A DNA stretch of 16,304 nt from Pseudomonadota bacterium (GTDB taxonomy: Bacteria; Pseudomonadota; Gammaproteobacteria; Xanthomonadales; Xanthomonadaceae): assembly GCA_023393895.1 (NCBI GenBank), contig JAEXBT010000169.1, positions 1-16,304 on the forward strand. The letters are read 5' to 3'. The position numbers were made by a program, and so were the translations under genes. Positions 7,090-15,051 of this stretch are shown one piece after another. Within the stretch, counting starts at the first letter, position 1. The number at the start of each line of letters is the position of its first letter. Under the pieces are notes generated by a model. It saw only the letters and a program-made list of their open reading frames with translations. It was not told the DNA's origin and searched no databases.

Positions 7090-10000
7090 CGCGATTCTCC
7101 AGTGGCGGCATCCACGGTCTCGGCGGATGGCGGAGGGGTGGCCGCATCGGCATCGCCGCGCTTGCGGCGGCTGAACAACCGCGTCACCACCAGGTAGAAC
7201 AGCGGGATGAAGAACACGCCCAGCGAGGTGCCGACGATCATGCCGCCGAGCACGCTGGTGCCGATCACCCGCTGCGCGCCGGAGCCGGCGCCAGTGGCGA
7301 TCGCCAGCGGCAGCACGCCGAGGCCGAACGCCAACGAGGTCATGATGATCGGGCGCAGGCGATCGCGCACCGCCTGCATGATCGACTGGATCAGCGGCAG
7401 TCCGTGCTGCTCGTAGTTCTGCTTGGCGAACTCGATGATCAGCACCGCGTTCTTGCTGGTCAGGCCGATGGTGGTGAGCATGCCGACCTGGAAGTAGACG
7501 TCACGCTCGAAGCCGCGGAAGGTCGAGGCCAGCGCGGTGCCGAGGATGCCCAGCGGCGCCACCATCAGCACCGCGGTCGGCACGCTCCAGCTCTCGTACA
7601 GCGCGGCCAGCGCGAGGAACACGATCATCAGCGAGAGGACGTACAGCAGCGTAGTCTGCGAGCCGGCCTGGCGTTCCTGGTACGACATCGCCGTCCATTC
7701 CATGCCGATGCCCGGCGGCAGTTGCGCGACCAGCTTCTCCACCTCGTCCATCGCGTCGCCCGAGCTCACGCCCGGCGCGCCCTGGCCCTGGATCTCCATC
7801 GCCGGCACGCCGTTGTAGCGCTCCAGGCGCGGCGAGCCGTATTCCCAGCGGCTGGTGGCGAACGCCGAGAACGGCACCATCTCGCCGCTGCGGTTGCGCA
7901 CCGACCACTTCAGGAAATCCTCCGGCACCATGCGGAACGGCGCTTCGGCCTGCATGTAGACGCGCTTGACGCGGCCGCGGTCGATGAAGTCGTCGACGTA
8001 GGCGCCGCCCCAGCCCACCGCCAGCGTGCTGTTGATGGAGGCGATCGGCACGCCCAGCGCCTCGGCCTGCCGCGGGTCCACCACCACGCGCAGCTGCGGG
8101 GTGTCCTCCATGCCGTTCGGGCGCACGCCGGTCAGCAGCTTGCTCTGCGAAGCCATGCCGAGGAACTGGTTGCGCGCGGCCAGCAGACCCTCGTGGCCGA
8201 GGCCGGCGTTGTCCTGAAGGAAGAAGGCGAAGCCGGTCGAGGTGCCCAGCTCGGGCATCGGCGGCGGCGCGAAGGCGAACACCATCGCGTCCTTGATCTG
8301 CATCAGCGCACCCATCGCGCGACCCGCGATCGCGCTGGCCTGCGAATCCGCATCCTTGCGCTCGCTCCAGTCCTTGAGCTTGACGAAGGCCATGCCGGCG
8401 TTCTGGCCGGCACCGGAGAAGCTGAAGCCCTGGATCGCCATGATCGACTCGACGTTGTCCTTCTCCTGGTCGAGGAAATAATCCTCGAGCTTGTAGATGG
8501 ACTCGAGCGTGCGCTCCTGGGTGGCGCCCGCCGGCGCCTGCACCATCGCCATCAGCATGCCCTGGTCCTCGTCGGGCAGGAACGAGCCGGGGATGCGCAG
8601 GAACAGCAGACCCATGCCGATGGCAAGCGCGACATAGATGCCCATGAAGCGCATCGGCCGCTTGAGGATGCCGCCGACGCCGCGCTGGTAGCGCGCGGCG
8701 CCGCGGTCGAACTTGTCGTTGAACCAGTCGAAGAAACGACCGATCGGCCCGCCCATGTGCTGGTGGTGCTCGCCCTTCTTCATCGGCTTGAGCAGCGTCG
8801 CGCACAGCGCCGGGGTCAGCACGATGGCGACCAGCACCGAGAACGCCATCGCGGTGACGATCGTCGCGGTGAACTGGCGGTAGATGGTGCCTGTGGAGCC
8901 GGACATGAAGGCCATCGGCACGAACACCGCGGCCAGCACCACGCCGATGCCGATCAGGGCGCCGGTGATCTGGTCCATCGATTTCTTGGTGGCTTCCTTA
9001 GGCGAGAGTCCTTCCTCGCTCATCACGCGCTCGACGTTCTCCACCACCACGATCGCATCGTCCACCAGCAGGCCGATGGCGAGCACCGCCGCGAACATCG
9101 TCAGCATGTTGATCGAGAAGCCCATCGCGCCGAGCACCGCCACCGTGCCCAGCAACACCACCGGCACGGCGATGGTCGGGATCAGCGTCGCGCGGAAGTT
9201 CTGCAGGAACAGGAACATCACCAAGAACACCAGCCCGACCGCCTCCAGCAGGGTGAAGATCACGCTGCGGATCGACACCCGCACGAACGGCGTGGTGTCG
9301 AATGGCGTCACCACCTTCAGGCCCTTCGGGAAGTACGGCTTGAGCTGCTCAAGCTGCGCCTGCACGCCTTCGGCGGTGTCGAGCGCGTTGGCGCCGGTGG
9401 CCAGCGAGATCGCCACGCCGGTGGCCGGCTCGCGGTTGTAACGGCTGACGAAGCCGTAGTTCTCCGGGCCGATCTCGACCCGCGCCACGTCGCCGAGCTT
9501 CAGCACCGAACCGTCGGGATTGGCGCGGACAACGATGTCGCGGAACTGCTCCGGCGTCTGCAGCCGGTCCTGCGCGCTGATGGTGGCGTTGAGCTGCTGG
9601 CCCTCGACCGATGGCGCGCCACCGAGCTGGCCAAGCGCGACCTGCGCGTTCTGTGCCTGCAGCGCGGCGGTGATGTCGGTGACCGCCAGCTTGTAGCCGT
9701 CCAGCTTGCCCGGGTCCAGCCAGATCCGCATCGCGTACTTCGACCCGAACACCTGGATGTTGCCCACGCCCTGCACTCGGCTGAGCGGGTCGACCACGTT
9801 CGAGGACACGTAGTCCGAGATGTCGTCGCGGGTCATGCTGCCGTCTTCGGACACGAAGCCGACCACCTGCAGGAAGCCGGCGGCGCCCTTGCCCACGTTC
9901 ACGCCCTGCCGCTGCACTTCCTGCGGCAGCAGCGGCATCGCGCCCTGCAGCTTGTTCTGCACCTGCACCTGCGCGATGTCCGGGTCGGTGCCGTTCTGGA

Positions 10001-10280
10001 AGCTCAGCGTCACCGAGGCCATGCCCGCGCTGGAGCTGTTCGAGGACATGTAGATGAGGCCGTCCAGACCCTTCATCTGCTGCTCGATGATCTGCGTCAC
10101 CGAGTCCTCGACCACCTTCGCGGAGGCCCCCGGATACATCGCGTTGATCGACACCGTGGGCGGCGCGATCGAGGGATAGCGCTCGATCGGCAGGCGGGTG
10201 AGTGTCAGCGCACCGGCCAGCATCATCAGGATCGCGATCACCCAGGCGAAGATCGGGCGATCAATGAAGAAACGTGCCAT
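7086..10280 (-). CDS. RND multidrug efflux pump, inner-membrane subunit (HAE1, AcrB/MexB-like)
   Basis: The proton-driven inner-membrane transporter of the pump, 1064 residues, the standard length for the hydrophobe/amphiphile exporter (HAE1) family. The N-terminus [17 protein letters not shown] is the typical first membrane helix. Two large periplasmic loops and twelve membrane helices are expected. The proton-relay residues are present at AcrB-like positions: Asp407 and Asp408 in [16 protein letters not shown], Lys943 in [16 protein letters not shown] and Thr981 in [17 protein letters not shown]. The double Asp argues for drug rather than heavy-metal export. The N-terminal half resembles AcrB through [16 protein letters not shown]. 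It starts 12 bases after the adaptor stop with a perfect Shine-Dalgarno and overlaps the channel gene by four bases. Substrates cannot be told from sequence. Candidate relatives are AcrB, MexB and Stenotrophomonas SmeE. Confidence 0.96.
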   Translation of the reverse strand: MARFFIDRPIFAWVIAILMMLAGALTLTRLPIERYPSIAPPTVSINAMYPGASAKVVEDSVTQIIEQQMKGLDGLIYMSSNSSSAGMASVTLSFQNGTDPDIAQVQVQNKLQGAMPLLPQEVQRQGVNVGKGAAGFLQVVGFVSEDGSMTRDDISDYVSSNVVDPLSRVQGVGNIQVFGSKYAMRIWLDPGKLDGYKLAVTDITAALQAQNAQVALGQLGGAPSVEGQQLNATISAQDRLQTPEQFRDIVVRANPDGSVLKLGDVARVEIGPENYGFVSRYNREPATGVAISLATGANALDTAEGVQAQLEQLKPYFPKGLKVVTPFDTTPFVRVSIRSVIFTLLEAVGLVFLVMFLFLQNFRATLIPTIAVPVVLLGTVAVLGAMGFSINMLTMFAAVLAIGLLVDDAIVVVENVERVMSEEGLSPKEATKKSMDQITGALIGIGVVLAAVFVPMAFMSGSTGTIYRQFTATIVTAMAFSVLVAIVLTPALCATLLKPMKKGEHHQHMGGPIGRFFDWFNDKFDRGAARYQRGVGGILKRPMRFMGIYVALAIGMGLLFLRIPGSFLPDEDQGMLMAMVQAPAGATQERTLESIYKLEDYFLDQEKDNVESIMAIQGFSFSGAGQNAGMAFVKLKDWSERKDADSQASAIAGRAMGALMQIKDAMVFAFAPPPMPELGTSTGFAFFLQDNAGLGHEGLLAARNQFLGMASQSKLLTGVRPNGMEDTPQLRVVVDPRQAEALGVPIASINSTLAVGWGGAYVDDFIDRGRVKRVYMQAEAPFRMVPEDFLKWSVRNRSGEMVPFSAFATSRWEYGSPRLERYNGVPAMEIQGQGAPGVSSGDAMDEVEKLVAQLPPGIGMEWTAMSYQERQAGSQTTLLYVLSLMIVFLALAALYESWSVPTAVLMVAPLGILGTALASTFRGFERDVYFQVGMLTTIGLTSKNAVLIIEFAKQNYEQHGLPLIQSIMQAVRDRLRPIIMTSLAFGLGVLPLAIATGAGSGAQRVIGTSVLGGMIVGTSLGVFFIPLFYLVVTRLFSRRKRGDADAATPPPSAETVDAATGESR

Positions 10281-10287
10281 CGACCGG

Positions 10288-10294
10288 CCTCCTT
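10288..10294 (-). promoter_or_regulatory. Perfect ribosome binding site of the pump gene
   Basis: On the minus strand AAGGAGG stands seven bases before the pump ATG (10280) and overlaps the TAA stop of the adaptor gene (10295-10293). This fixes the pump start. It also lets ribosomes finishing the adaptor mask or re-use the site, giving coordinated subunit synthesis. Confidence 0.85.
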
Positions 10295-11510
10295 ACTTGG
10301 CCGGCGCGGCTGGCGCGGCAGGCTTCGCGCCGGGCGCGAGCGCGCTGCCCTGCTCGACCGCCTTCACCGGGGCGCCGGGCTGGATCTTCTGCAGGCCCTC
10401 GACGATGACCTTGTCACCGGCCTTCAGGCCGTCCTCCACCAGCCAGCGGCTGCCGACCGTGCGGCTGACCTTGACCGGTCGCGCCTCGACCTTGCCATCG
10501 GCGCCCACCACCATCGCAGTCGCGTTGCCCTTGGGGTCGCGGGCGATGCCCGGCTGCGGGACCAGCAGCGCGTTGGCGCGCGCGCCGTTGGCGACGTTCG
10601 CACGCACGTACATGCCCGGCAACAGCAGGTGGCCGGGGTTCGGCACGACCACGCGCAGGGTGAAGCTGCCGGTGCTCGGGTCCACCGTGGTTTCGGCGAA
10701 ACTGAGCCGGCCCTGCTGCGCGTAGCGGGTGCCGTCCTCGAGCAGGATCTCGACCGGCACGCTGCCGGCCTCGGTCAGGTTGCCGTCTTCCACTTCGCGG
10801 CGGAGCTGCAGCAGCTCGGCGCTGGACTGGGTGAGATCGACGTACATCGGGTCGAGCTGCTGGATGGTCGCCATCGGCGCCGGCTGGCCCGCGGTGACCA
10901 GCGCACCCGCGGTGACCGTTGAGCGGCCGATCTGCCCGCTGATCGGCGCGGTCACGCGCGCAAAACCGAGCGGCACGCCGGCACCCTGCACGCCGGCCTG
11001 GGCCGCGCGCACGTCCGCCTGCGCCTGGCGCAGCGCGGCCTGTGCGTTGTCGTTGTCCTGCTTGCTGACCGCATCGATGCGGACCAGCTCGGCCGAGCGG
11101 GCCGCGTTCAAGCGTGCCGTGGCCAGGGTGGCCTGCGCACGCGCCAGCTGTGCCTGGGCGCTGTTGCGGTCGGCCTGGAAGGCGGTGTCGTCGAGCTGGT
11201 AGAGCGGCTGACCGGCCCGCACCGTGCCACCTTCGGTGAACAGCCGGCGCTTGACGATGCCGCTCACCTGCGGCCGCACCTCGGCGATCATCGAGGGCGT
11301 GACCCGCCCGGAGAGTTCGCGGGTCAGGGTGATGTTTTCCGGCTTGAGCGTGACCACGGTGACTTCCGGCGGCGGCATGCCGCCGGCACCCGGGCCGCCG
11401 GGACCGCCGGCCGGGGCGTCGCCTCGACCGCAGGCGGCCAACAGCAGGGTGGCGGAAAGGACGGCGGCAGCGCGCAGCGGCGCACGCGGAACGAGGGCGG
11501 GTCGGGCCAT
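10293..11510 (-). CDS. RND efflux periplasmic adaptor lipoprotein (AcrA/MexA-like)
   Basis: The membrane-fusion protein that links the inner-membrane pump to the outer-membrane channel. It has 405 residues from the ATG at 11510. Residues 1-27 are a lipoprotein signal with lipobox LLAAC, so Cys27 is the expected lipid anchor, followed by a Gly/Pro-rich linker. Next come the beta-barrel start (PPPEVTVVTLKPENITLTRE), the lipoyl half-motif (LSGRVTPSMIAEVRPQVSGI), an Ala/Gln-rich coiled-coil hairpin with many QAQLARAQATL-type repeats, the second lipoyl half (FARVTAPISGQIGRS) and the C-terminal barrel and membrane-proximal domains. The protein ends in an Ala/Pro/Lys tail. A TTG at 11522 in frame would add four residues, but the ATG gives a normal signal with a GAG-containing site seven bases upstream. 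It is the first gene of the four-gene operon. Confidence 0.94.
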   Translation of the reverse strand: MARPALVPRAPLRAAAVLSATLLLAACGRGDAPAGGPGGPGAGGMPPPEVTVVTLKPENITLTRELSGRVTPSMIAEVRPQVSGIVKRRLFTEGGTVRAGQPLYQLDDTAFQADRNSAQAQLARAQATLATARLNAARSAELVRIDAVSKQDNDNAQAALRQAQADVRAAQAGVQGAGVPLGFARVTAPISGQIGRSTVTAGALVTAGQPAPMATIQQLDPMYVDLTQSSAELLQLRREVEDGNLTEAGSVPVEILLEDGTRYAQQGRLSFAETTVDPSTGSFTLRVVVPNPGHLLLPGMYVRANVANGARANALLVPQPGIARDPKGNATAMVVGADGKVEARPVKVSRTVGSRWLVEDGLKAGDKVIVEGLQKIQPGAPVKAVEQGSALAPGAKPAAPAAPAK

Positions 11511-11530
11511 GGGAGTGCTCAATCAGAGAA

Positions 11531-11553
11531 GTCGGCCGACGCAAGCGGTCGGC
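11531..11553 (-). other. Inverted repeats in the leader of the efflux operon
   Basis: The predicted leader RNA contains a self-complementary GTCGGCCGAC (11531-11540) and a competing stem GCCGAC / GTCGGC (11535-11540 and 11548-11553) with a seven-base loop. Both lie between the promoter and the adaptor ATG. They may be a leader hairpin or a second protein-binding palindrome. No leader peptide or T-run was seen. Confidence 0.3.
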
Positions 11554-11561
11554 GGGGCGCA

Positions 11562-11581
11562 GAGAATGAACGGTCATTCAC
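11562..11581. promoter_or_regulatory. Candidate TetR operator
   Basis: An inverted repeat GAGAATGA-ACGG-TCATTCAC: half-sites of eight bases match at seven positions around a four-base centre. Twenty bases is a typical TetR-family operator length. It covers the whole -10 and most of the spacer of the efflux promoter, so a bound repressor would block RNA polymerase. The only regulator gene nearby is the TetR gene at the end of the operon. Confidence 0.65.
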
Positions 11582-11591
11582 TCCCTGTCAA
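11563..11591 (-). promoter_or_regulatory. Promoter of the efflux operon
   Basis: On the minus strand there is a perfect -35 TTGACA (plus 11586-11591), a 17-base spacer and a weak -10 CATTCT (plus 11563-11568, 3 of 6 matches). The transcript would start near 11556 and have a leader of about 45 bases before the ATG at 11510. A consensus -35 with a poor -10 covered by an inverted repeat is typical of repressor-controlled efflux promoters. Confidence 0.6.
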
Positions 11592-11654
11592 GTCGATGAA
11601 TGCGGGGGCCGGAAAACACGCTGAACGGGCTTTTAACCCGATCGGAACACGCTG

Positions 11655-11693
11655 TTCAGGATTCAGCCTCGGTTGAGACCGCCTGCCGATACT
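11655..11693 (+). promoter_or_regulatory. Candidate response-regulator (PhoP-like) site and -10 for the Ax21-like gene
   Basis: Half-sites ATTCAG (11661-11666) and GTTGAG (11672-11677) are separated by five bases, an 11-base period like that of PhoP tandem boxes. A further TTCAG sits at 11655-11659. Ten bases after the last half-site is GATACT (11688-11693), 4 of 6 matches to TATAAT, with no normal -35. This is the layout of a promoter in which an activator replaces the -35. The identity of the regulator is inferred. Confidence 0.4.
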
Positions 11694-11764
11694 GGCGCCA
11701 CCGATGCGACGGACGACACAGTCCTCCCGTATCGGCATAACAACCACACGAAGAGGCAACCCTG

Positions 11765-12367
11765 ATGAAGAAGTCCTTGCTCGCCCTGGCCCTGCTCGCG
11801 GCCGTTCCCTTCGCGGCCTCCGCCGCCGATGGCATTTCCTATAACTATGCGCAAGGTGGTTACGTCAAGCTGGACGGCAAGGACAACGTGAAGGCCGACG
11901 GCTTCGGGCTGGAGGGCTCGATCGCGGTGCATCCGAACGTCCATCTGTTCGCCGGCACCAACCAGCTCGAGGACAACGACCTCGACCTCGGCGTGCAGGA
12001 GTGGAAGCTGGGTGCCGGTTACAACACCGCCATCTCTGCGAACACCGATTTCGTGGCCCGCGCCGCCTACCAGAAGCTGACCACCGATGACTACGATTTC
12101 GGCAACGGCATCGTCATTGCCGGCCCGGATCTGGACGGCTTCAGCGTCGAGGCCGGCGTCCGCAGTGCCCTGGCCCCGCAGTTCGAGGGCTACGCGATGG
12201 CCGGCTACGAGAAGTACGGCAACAACGAGGGCTACGAAGGCCCGGATGGCGCCTATGGCCGCCTGGGTGGCCAGTTCAAGTTCAACCCGAGCTGGGGCCT
12301 GTTCGGCGACGTGAAGTTCGGCGGTGGCGACACCGTGTGGACCGTCGGGCCGCGCATCACTTGGTAA
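11765..12367 (+). CDS. ax21: Ax21 family outer-membrane beta-barrel protein
   Basis: A 200-residue exported protein with signal peptide MKKSLLALALLAAVPFAASA (cut near residue 20) and a mature part starting ADGISYNYAQGGY. The rest is made of short alternating strands rich in Tyr, Gly and Asn, and it ends GPRITW. The C-terminal aromatic residue is the signal for BAM-dependent insertion into the outer membrane. Start, length, the SYNY segment and NPSWGLFGDVKFGGGD agree with my memory of the Ax21 proteins of Xanthomonas and Stenotrophomonas. The function is unsettled: membrane and motility/virulence effects have been reported, while the early claim that it is the XA21 elicitor was withdrawn. AAGAGG lies eight bases upstream of the ATG. 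It is divergent from the efflux operon and ends in a strong terminator. Another small Omp-type porin family is possible, but the Ax21 match is the best I know. Confidence 0.78.
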   Translation: MKKSLLALALLAAVPFAASAADGISYNYAQGGYVKLDGKDNVKADGFGLEGSIAVHPNVHLFAGTNQLEDNDLDLGVQEWKLGAGYNTAISANTDFVARAAYQKLTTDDYDFGNGIVIAGPDLDGFSVEAGVRSALAPQFEGYAMAGYEKYGNNEGYEGPDGAYGRLGGQFKFNPSWGLFGDVKFGGGDTVWTVGPRITW

Positions 12368-12391
12368 GTGCATCCGCACGCTGAAACAGAC

Positions 12392-12420
12392 AAGGCCCGG
12401 CATCCGCCGGGCCTTTTCTT
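12392..12420 (+). terminator. Strong intrinsic terminator between the Ax21-like gene and gpsA
   Basis: A perfect 10-bp stem AAGGCCCGGC / GCCGGGCCTT (12392-12401 and 12406-12415) with loop ATCC, followed on the plus strand by TTCTT. It lies 25 bases after the Ax21-like stop. The genes converge here, and on the minus strand the same stem lies just after gpsA, so it may serve both, though its T-run is better on the plus strand. Confidence 0.88.
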
Positions 12421-12439
12421 TGCGCCGCCCAGTGGCGGG

Positions 12440-13465
12440 TCAGGAGAACAGCGTGCGCGGGTACTCGGGCTTCTGTTCGCGCGCCAGCAGCTGGCGCAGG
12501 CCTTCGACCGGGGTCATTTCACCGTGCAGCACCTGCTGCACCGCCGCGGAAATCGGCAGTTCGATCCCGTGCCGGGCCGCCTGGCGCATCACCTCGTCGG
12601 CAGTCTGGATCGATTCGACCACCTGCCCGATCTCGCGCACCGCCTCTTCGATCGATTGCCCGCGTCCCAGCGCCAGTCCCAGCCGCCGGTTGCGCGAGAG
12701 ATCACCGGTGGTGGTCAGCACGAGGTCGCCCAAGCCTGCCAGTCCCATCAGCGTTTCCGGCTTGGCACCGATCGCCGCGGCCAGCCGCAGCATCTCGTTG
12801 AGGCCACGGGTCACCAAGCCGGCGCGGGCGTTGAGGCCAAGCTGCATACCATCGGCGACGCCGGTGGCCACCGCCAGCACGTTCTTCATCGCCCCGCCCA
12901 GTTCGGCGCCGACCATGTCGGAACCGGTGTAGGCACGGAAGGCCGGCCCGTGCATCGCATCGGCCACGCGCTGGGCGAAGCCGGCATCGTCGGAATGCAC
13001 GGTGAGTGCGGTCGGCAGGCCTTCAGCCACTTCCTTGGCGAAGGACGGACCGGTCACCACCGCCAGCGGCACGTCGCTGCCGAGGATCTCGCCGGCGACC
13101 TCGTGCAGGAAGCGCCCGGACCCGGGCTCGAAGCCCTTGGTCGCCCAGGCGACGCCAGCACCGGCGGGACGCAGCGGCGCCAGCTTGTGCAGGGTTTCGG
13201 CGAAGGCGTGCGAGGGCGTGGCCACCAGCACCCAGCCGGCGCCTTCGAGCGCGGCGGCCAGGTCGGTCGTGGCGATCAGCGCCTCGGGCAGGGCGATGCC
13301 GGGCAGGTAGCGCGGGTGTTCATGCCGCGCGTTGATCGCGGCGGCGGCGGATGCGTCCCGCCCCCACAGCCTGACCGCATGCCCGTGGCGGGCCAGCAGG
13401 GCGGCCAGCGCGGTGCCCCAGGAGCCCGCACCGAGGACGGCGACGGGCCCGTTATCCGGCTTCAT
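12440..13465 (-). CDS. gpsA: Glycerol-3-phosphate dehydrogenase [NAD(P)+], GpsA
   Basis: A cytosolic enzyme that reduces dihydroxyacetone phosphate to sn-glycerol 3-phosphate, the backbone for phospholipid synthesis. It has 341 residues, the family length. The Rossmann motif GAGSWG is at 12-17 in [12 protein letters not shown]. Other signature segments are VATPSHAF (81-88), WATKGFE with Lys110, [13 protein letters not shown] (137-149), [12 protein letters not shown] with catalytic Lys194, and the C-terminal [20 protein letters not shown]. It starts 18 bases after secB and is almost certainly cotranscribed with it, an order widely shared by gammaproteobacteria. All key residues are present, and nothing suggests truncation. 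Confidence 0.97.
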   Translation of the reverse strand: MKPDNGPVAVLGAGSWGTALAALLARHGHAVRLWGRDASAAAAINARHEHPRYLPGIALPEALIATTDLAAALEGAGWVLVATPSHAFAETLHKLAPLRPAGAGVAWATKGFEPGSGRFLHEVAGEILGSDVPLAVVTGPSFAKEVAEGLPTALTVHSDDAGFAQRVADAMHGPAFRAYTGSDMVGAELGGAMKNVLAVATGVADGMQLGLNARAGLVTRGLNEMLRLAAAIGAKPETLMGLAGLGDLVLTTTGDLSRNRRLGLALGRGQSIEEAVREIGQVVESIQTADEVMRQAARHGIELPISAAVQQVLHGEMTPVEGLRQLLAREQKPEYPRTLFS

Positions 13466-13483
13466 CAGCCGTGTTCCGCGGGG

Positions 13484-14014
13484 TCAGGCGTTGCCAGCGG
13501 TTTCGCTGGACGGATTCAGCGCGGCCTGTTCCTGCTGGGCGGCACGCTGGCGCAGACCCTCGGCATAGAGCGCGTCGAAGTTGATCGGCTGCAGCTGGAA
13601 CGGCGGGAAACCACCATTGCCCACCAGGTCGCTGATCGCCGCACGTGCATACGGATAGAGCACGGCCGGGCAGTGCGCGCCGAGCATGGCGTCGAGGCTG
13701 GCGGCATCGAAGCCGGTCAGGCCGAACACACCGGCCTGCTGCACTTCGGCCAGGTAGGCGGTCTTCTCGCCGGCCTTGCAGGTCAGGGTCACGCCCAGCA
13801 CCACCTCGAAGGCGTTGTCATTGAGCTGGGTCACGCGCTGGTTGAGGTTCATCGACAGCTCCGGCTGGACCTGCTCGTTGAACACCATCGGCGCGTTCGG
13901 CGACTCGAACGAAACATCGCGCGTGTAGATCTTCTCGACCGAGAAACTGGCGCCCTGGTTGGGGTCGCTGGTCTCAGCGGGGGCGGCAGCGCCGTTGGCG
14001 ATGTCTTCGGACAT
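13484..14014 (-). CDS. secB: Protein-export chaperone SecB
   Basis: A tetrameric cytosolic chaperone that holds preproteins unfolded and delivers them to SecA. It has 176 residues, slightly longer than E. coli SecB because of a low-complexity N-terminus ([20 protein letters not shown]) and an Ala/Gln-rich tail. The conserved core begins [19 protein letters not shown] (24-42), continues with QPELSMNLN and [14 protein letters not shown], and ends with the hallmark [37 protein letters not shown]. The ATG at 14014 has GGAG six bases upstream; an upstream in-frame ATG at 14077 has no such support. A TGCGATAAT promoter element sits 44 bases upstream. The exported proteins nearby (Ax21-like, M16 protease) are the kind of client SecB could serve, but that is only context. 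Confidence 0.97.
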   Translation of the reverse strand: MSEDIANGAAAPAETSDPNQGASFSVEKIYTRDVSFESPNAPMVFNEQVQPELSMNLNQRVTQLNDNAFEVVLGVTLTCKAGEKTAYLAEVQQAGVFGLTGFDAASLDAMLGAHCPAVLYPYARAAISDLVGNGGFPPFQLQPINFDALYAEGLRQRAAQQEQAALNPSSETAGNA

Positions 14015-14057
14015 GGATGACTCCGTGGAATTTGAAGGGTGAACTGTCGAACTGGGG

Positions 14058-14066
14058 ATTATCGCA
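14058..14066 (-). promoter_or_regulatory. Extended -10 promoter of secB-gpsA
   Basis: The minus strand reads TGCGATAAT: GATAAT matches 5 of 6 bases of TATAAT and is preceded by TG at the extended -10 position. No good -35 is seen 17 bases further up, as is usual for extended -10 promoters. The start site would fall near 14050, giving a leader of about 36 bases. It would make secB-gpsA partly independent of the upstream rhodanese gene. Confidence 0.55.
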
Positions 14067-14099
14067 CGGCGGCGCAAGGCCTGGCCGGGCGCGCGCGGC

Positions 14100-14537
14100 T
14101 CAGCCGCGGCCCTTCACCAGCGGCAAACCGGCGCCGCGCCAGCCCTCGATCCCGCCGTCGAGCACGAACACCTTCTCGAAACCCGCCTTCACCAGACGCT
14201 TGGCCGCGCCCGAGGCGGTCAGGCCGCTCTTGCAGACCACCACACCCGGCAGCGCCTTGGCGCTCGCCAGCTGCTTGTTTTCCGGGTCGAACTGGCTCAT
14301 CAGCACGTTCTTCGAGCCGGAGATGTGCCCCTGCTGGAAATCGTTGAGCGCACGGATGTCCACCACCAGCGCATTCTCACGGTTGACCAGCGCGGTCAGT
14401 TCGCCCGGCTTGAGGGTCTTGAAGCCCTGCCCGAGCCGCGACACCTCGGTCCAGACGATCGCCAGCGTCAGCCCGACCAGGGCCAGCGACAGCAGCGGAT
14501 GGCGGCCGAGGAAGGCGATGAATTCCTGAAACGTCAC
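14100..14537 (-). CDS. yibN: Membrane-anchored rhodanese-like sulfurtransferase (YibN-like)
   Basis: A 145-residue protein with one N-terminal membrane helix (about 13-30, [17 protein letters not shown]) and one cytosolic rhodanese domain (about 40-141). The domain shows [20 protein letters not shown] (58-77), the active-site loop [17 protein letters not shown] with persulfide-accepting Cys102, and [16 protein letters not shown] (124-139). The loop keeps Cys, so sulfurtransferase activity is plausible; the acceptor is unknown. The start is GTG at 14537, since no usable ATG exists until Met80 and the helix needs these residues; the Shine-Dalgarno is weak. It precedes secB-gpsA in the same orientation as E. 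coli yibN, but without grxC in between, and 85 bp separate it from secB. Confidence 0.87.
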   Translation of the reverse strand: MTFQEFIAFLGRHPLLSLALVGLTLAIVWTEVSRLGQGFKTLKPGELTALVNRENALVVDIRALNDFQQGHISGSKNVLMSQFDPENKQLASAKALPGVVVCKSGLTASGAAKRLVKAGFEKVFVLDGGIEGWRGAGLPLVKGRG

Positions 14538-14604
14538 GTCATAACCCGGTGATGGGACAAGGCCGGCGATTCTGACACAGCCGGCCGGGCGGGGCCCGCA
14601 GCAC

Positions 14605-15021
14605 CTATTGCCCCGACCAGAAATCCGGCAGCCCGGAGGTGACGTACCAGTTCTTGCTGGCGAGGTCGTAGCGCCAGCGCTCCTGGTAGCGCACGCTGCG
14701 CTCGGCCATGGTGTTGCGGTTGACCACGCCGATCTCCACGACCCGCAGCGACTCGCCTTCGCCCAGCGCCTGGCTGTCCACCGGCCGGTAGCCGGTTACC
14801 TGCACCTGCGCATAGCGCGCGCGTTCGATCGCGCCCAGCGGGTGGGCCTCCCGGTAGGCCGGGTCGACCTGCGCCCATGCGCCGTCAATGTCGCCCCAGC
14901 GGATCGCCGCCGAGTACGCGTACTGGGCCTTCTCCAGCGCCGACAGTTGCGAGCCGCTGCTCGCACACGCGGACACGCCGAGCAGGAGCATCGACATCAG
15001 CAGGACTTTCAGCAAACGCAT
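14605..15021 (-). CDS. Small conserved lipoprotein of unknown function
   Basis: A 138-residue predicted lipoprotein whose family I do not recognise. It begins MRLLKVLLMSMLLLGVSAC, a clear type II signal with Cys19 as the lipidation site, followed by ASSGSQ. The mature part is soluble, with an early helix-like stretch (LSALEKAQYAYSAAIRWGDIDGAWAQVDP). It ends in an aromatic-rich sheet-like region (VRYQERWRYDLASKNWYVTSGLPDFW), which recalls small ketosteroid-isomerase-like or NTF2-like folds, but only loosely. Residues after the Cys are not Asp, so an outer-membrane location is expected under the usual sorting rule. It starts 30 bases after the thioesterase stop on the same strand and is probably cotranscribed with it. 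No cysteine pair, metal site or catalytic motif is visible. Confidence 0.8.
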   Translation of the reverse strand: MRLLKVLLMSMLLLGVSACASSGSQLSALEKAQYAYSAAIRWGDIDGAWAQVDPAYREAHPLGAIERARYAQVQVTGYRPVDSQALGEGESLRVVEIGVVNRNTMAERSVRYQERWRYDLASKNWYVTSGLPDFWSGQ

Positions 15022-15051
15022 CGGCGGGCTCCGGGCTGGCTTCCGGGCATC

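Noticed and set aside
7056..10922. A very long open frame (1288 codons) on the plus strand opposite the pump and adaptor genes
   Set aside because: Its translation is rich in His, Arg, Gly and Ala with no recognisable domain. It is the mirror of a codon-biased high-GC gene (AcrB-like, all proton-relay residues present) and spans two genes and their junction.
12368..14020. A 550-codon plus-strand open frame opposite gpsA and secB
   Set aside because: It spans two clearly recognised genes on the other strand and starts directly after the Ax21-like stop, next to its terminator. The translation shows no family.
14561..14586. GGCCGGC/GCCGGCC stem upstream of the rhodanese gene as a terminator for the small lipoprotein gene
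   Set aside because: A 12-base loop and no T-run in either direction. Such GC-only stems are common by chance at this base composition.
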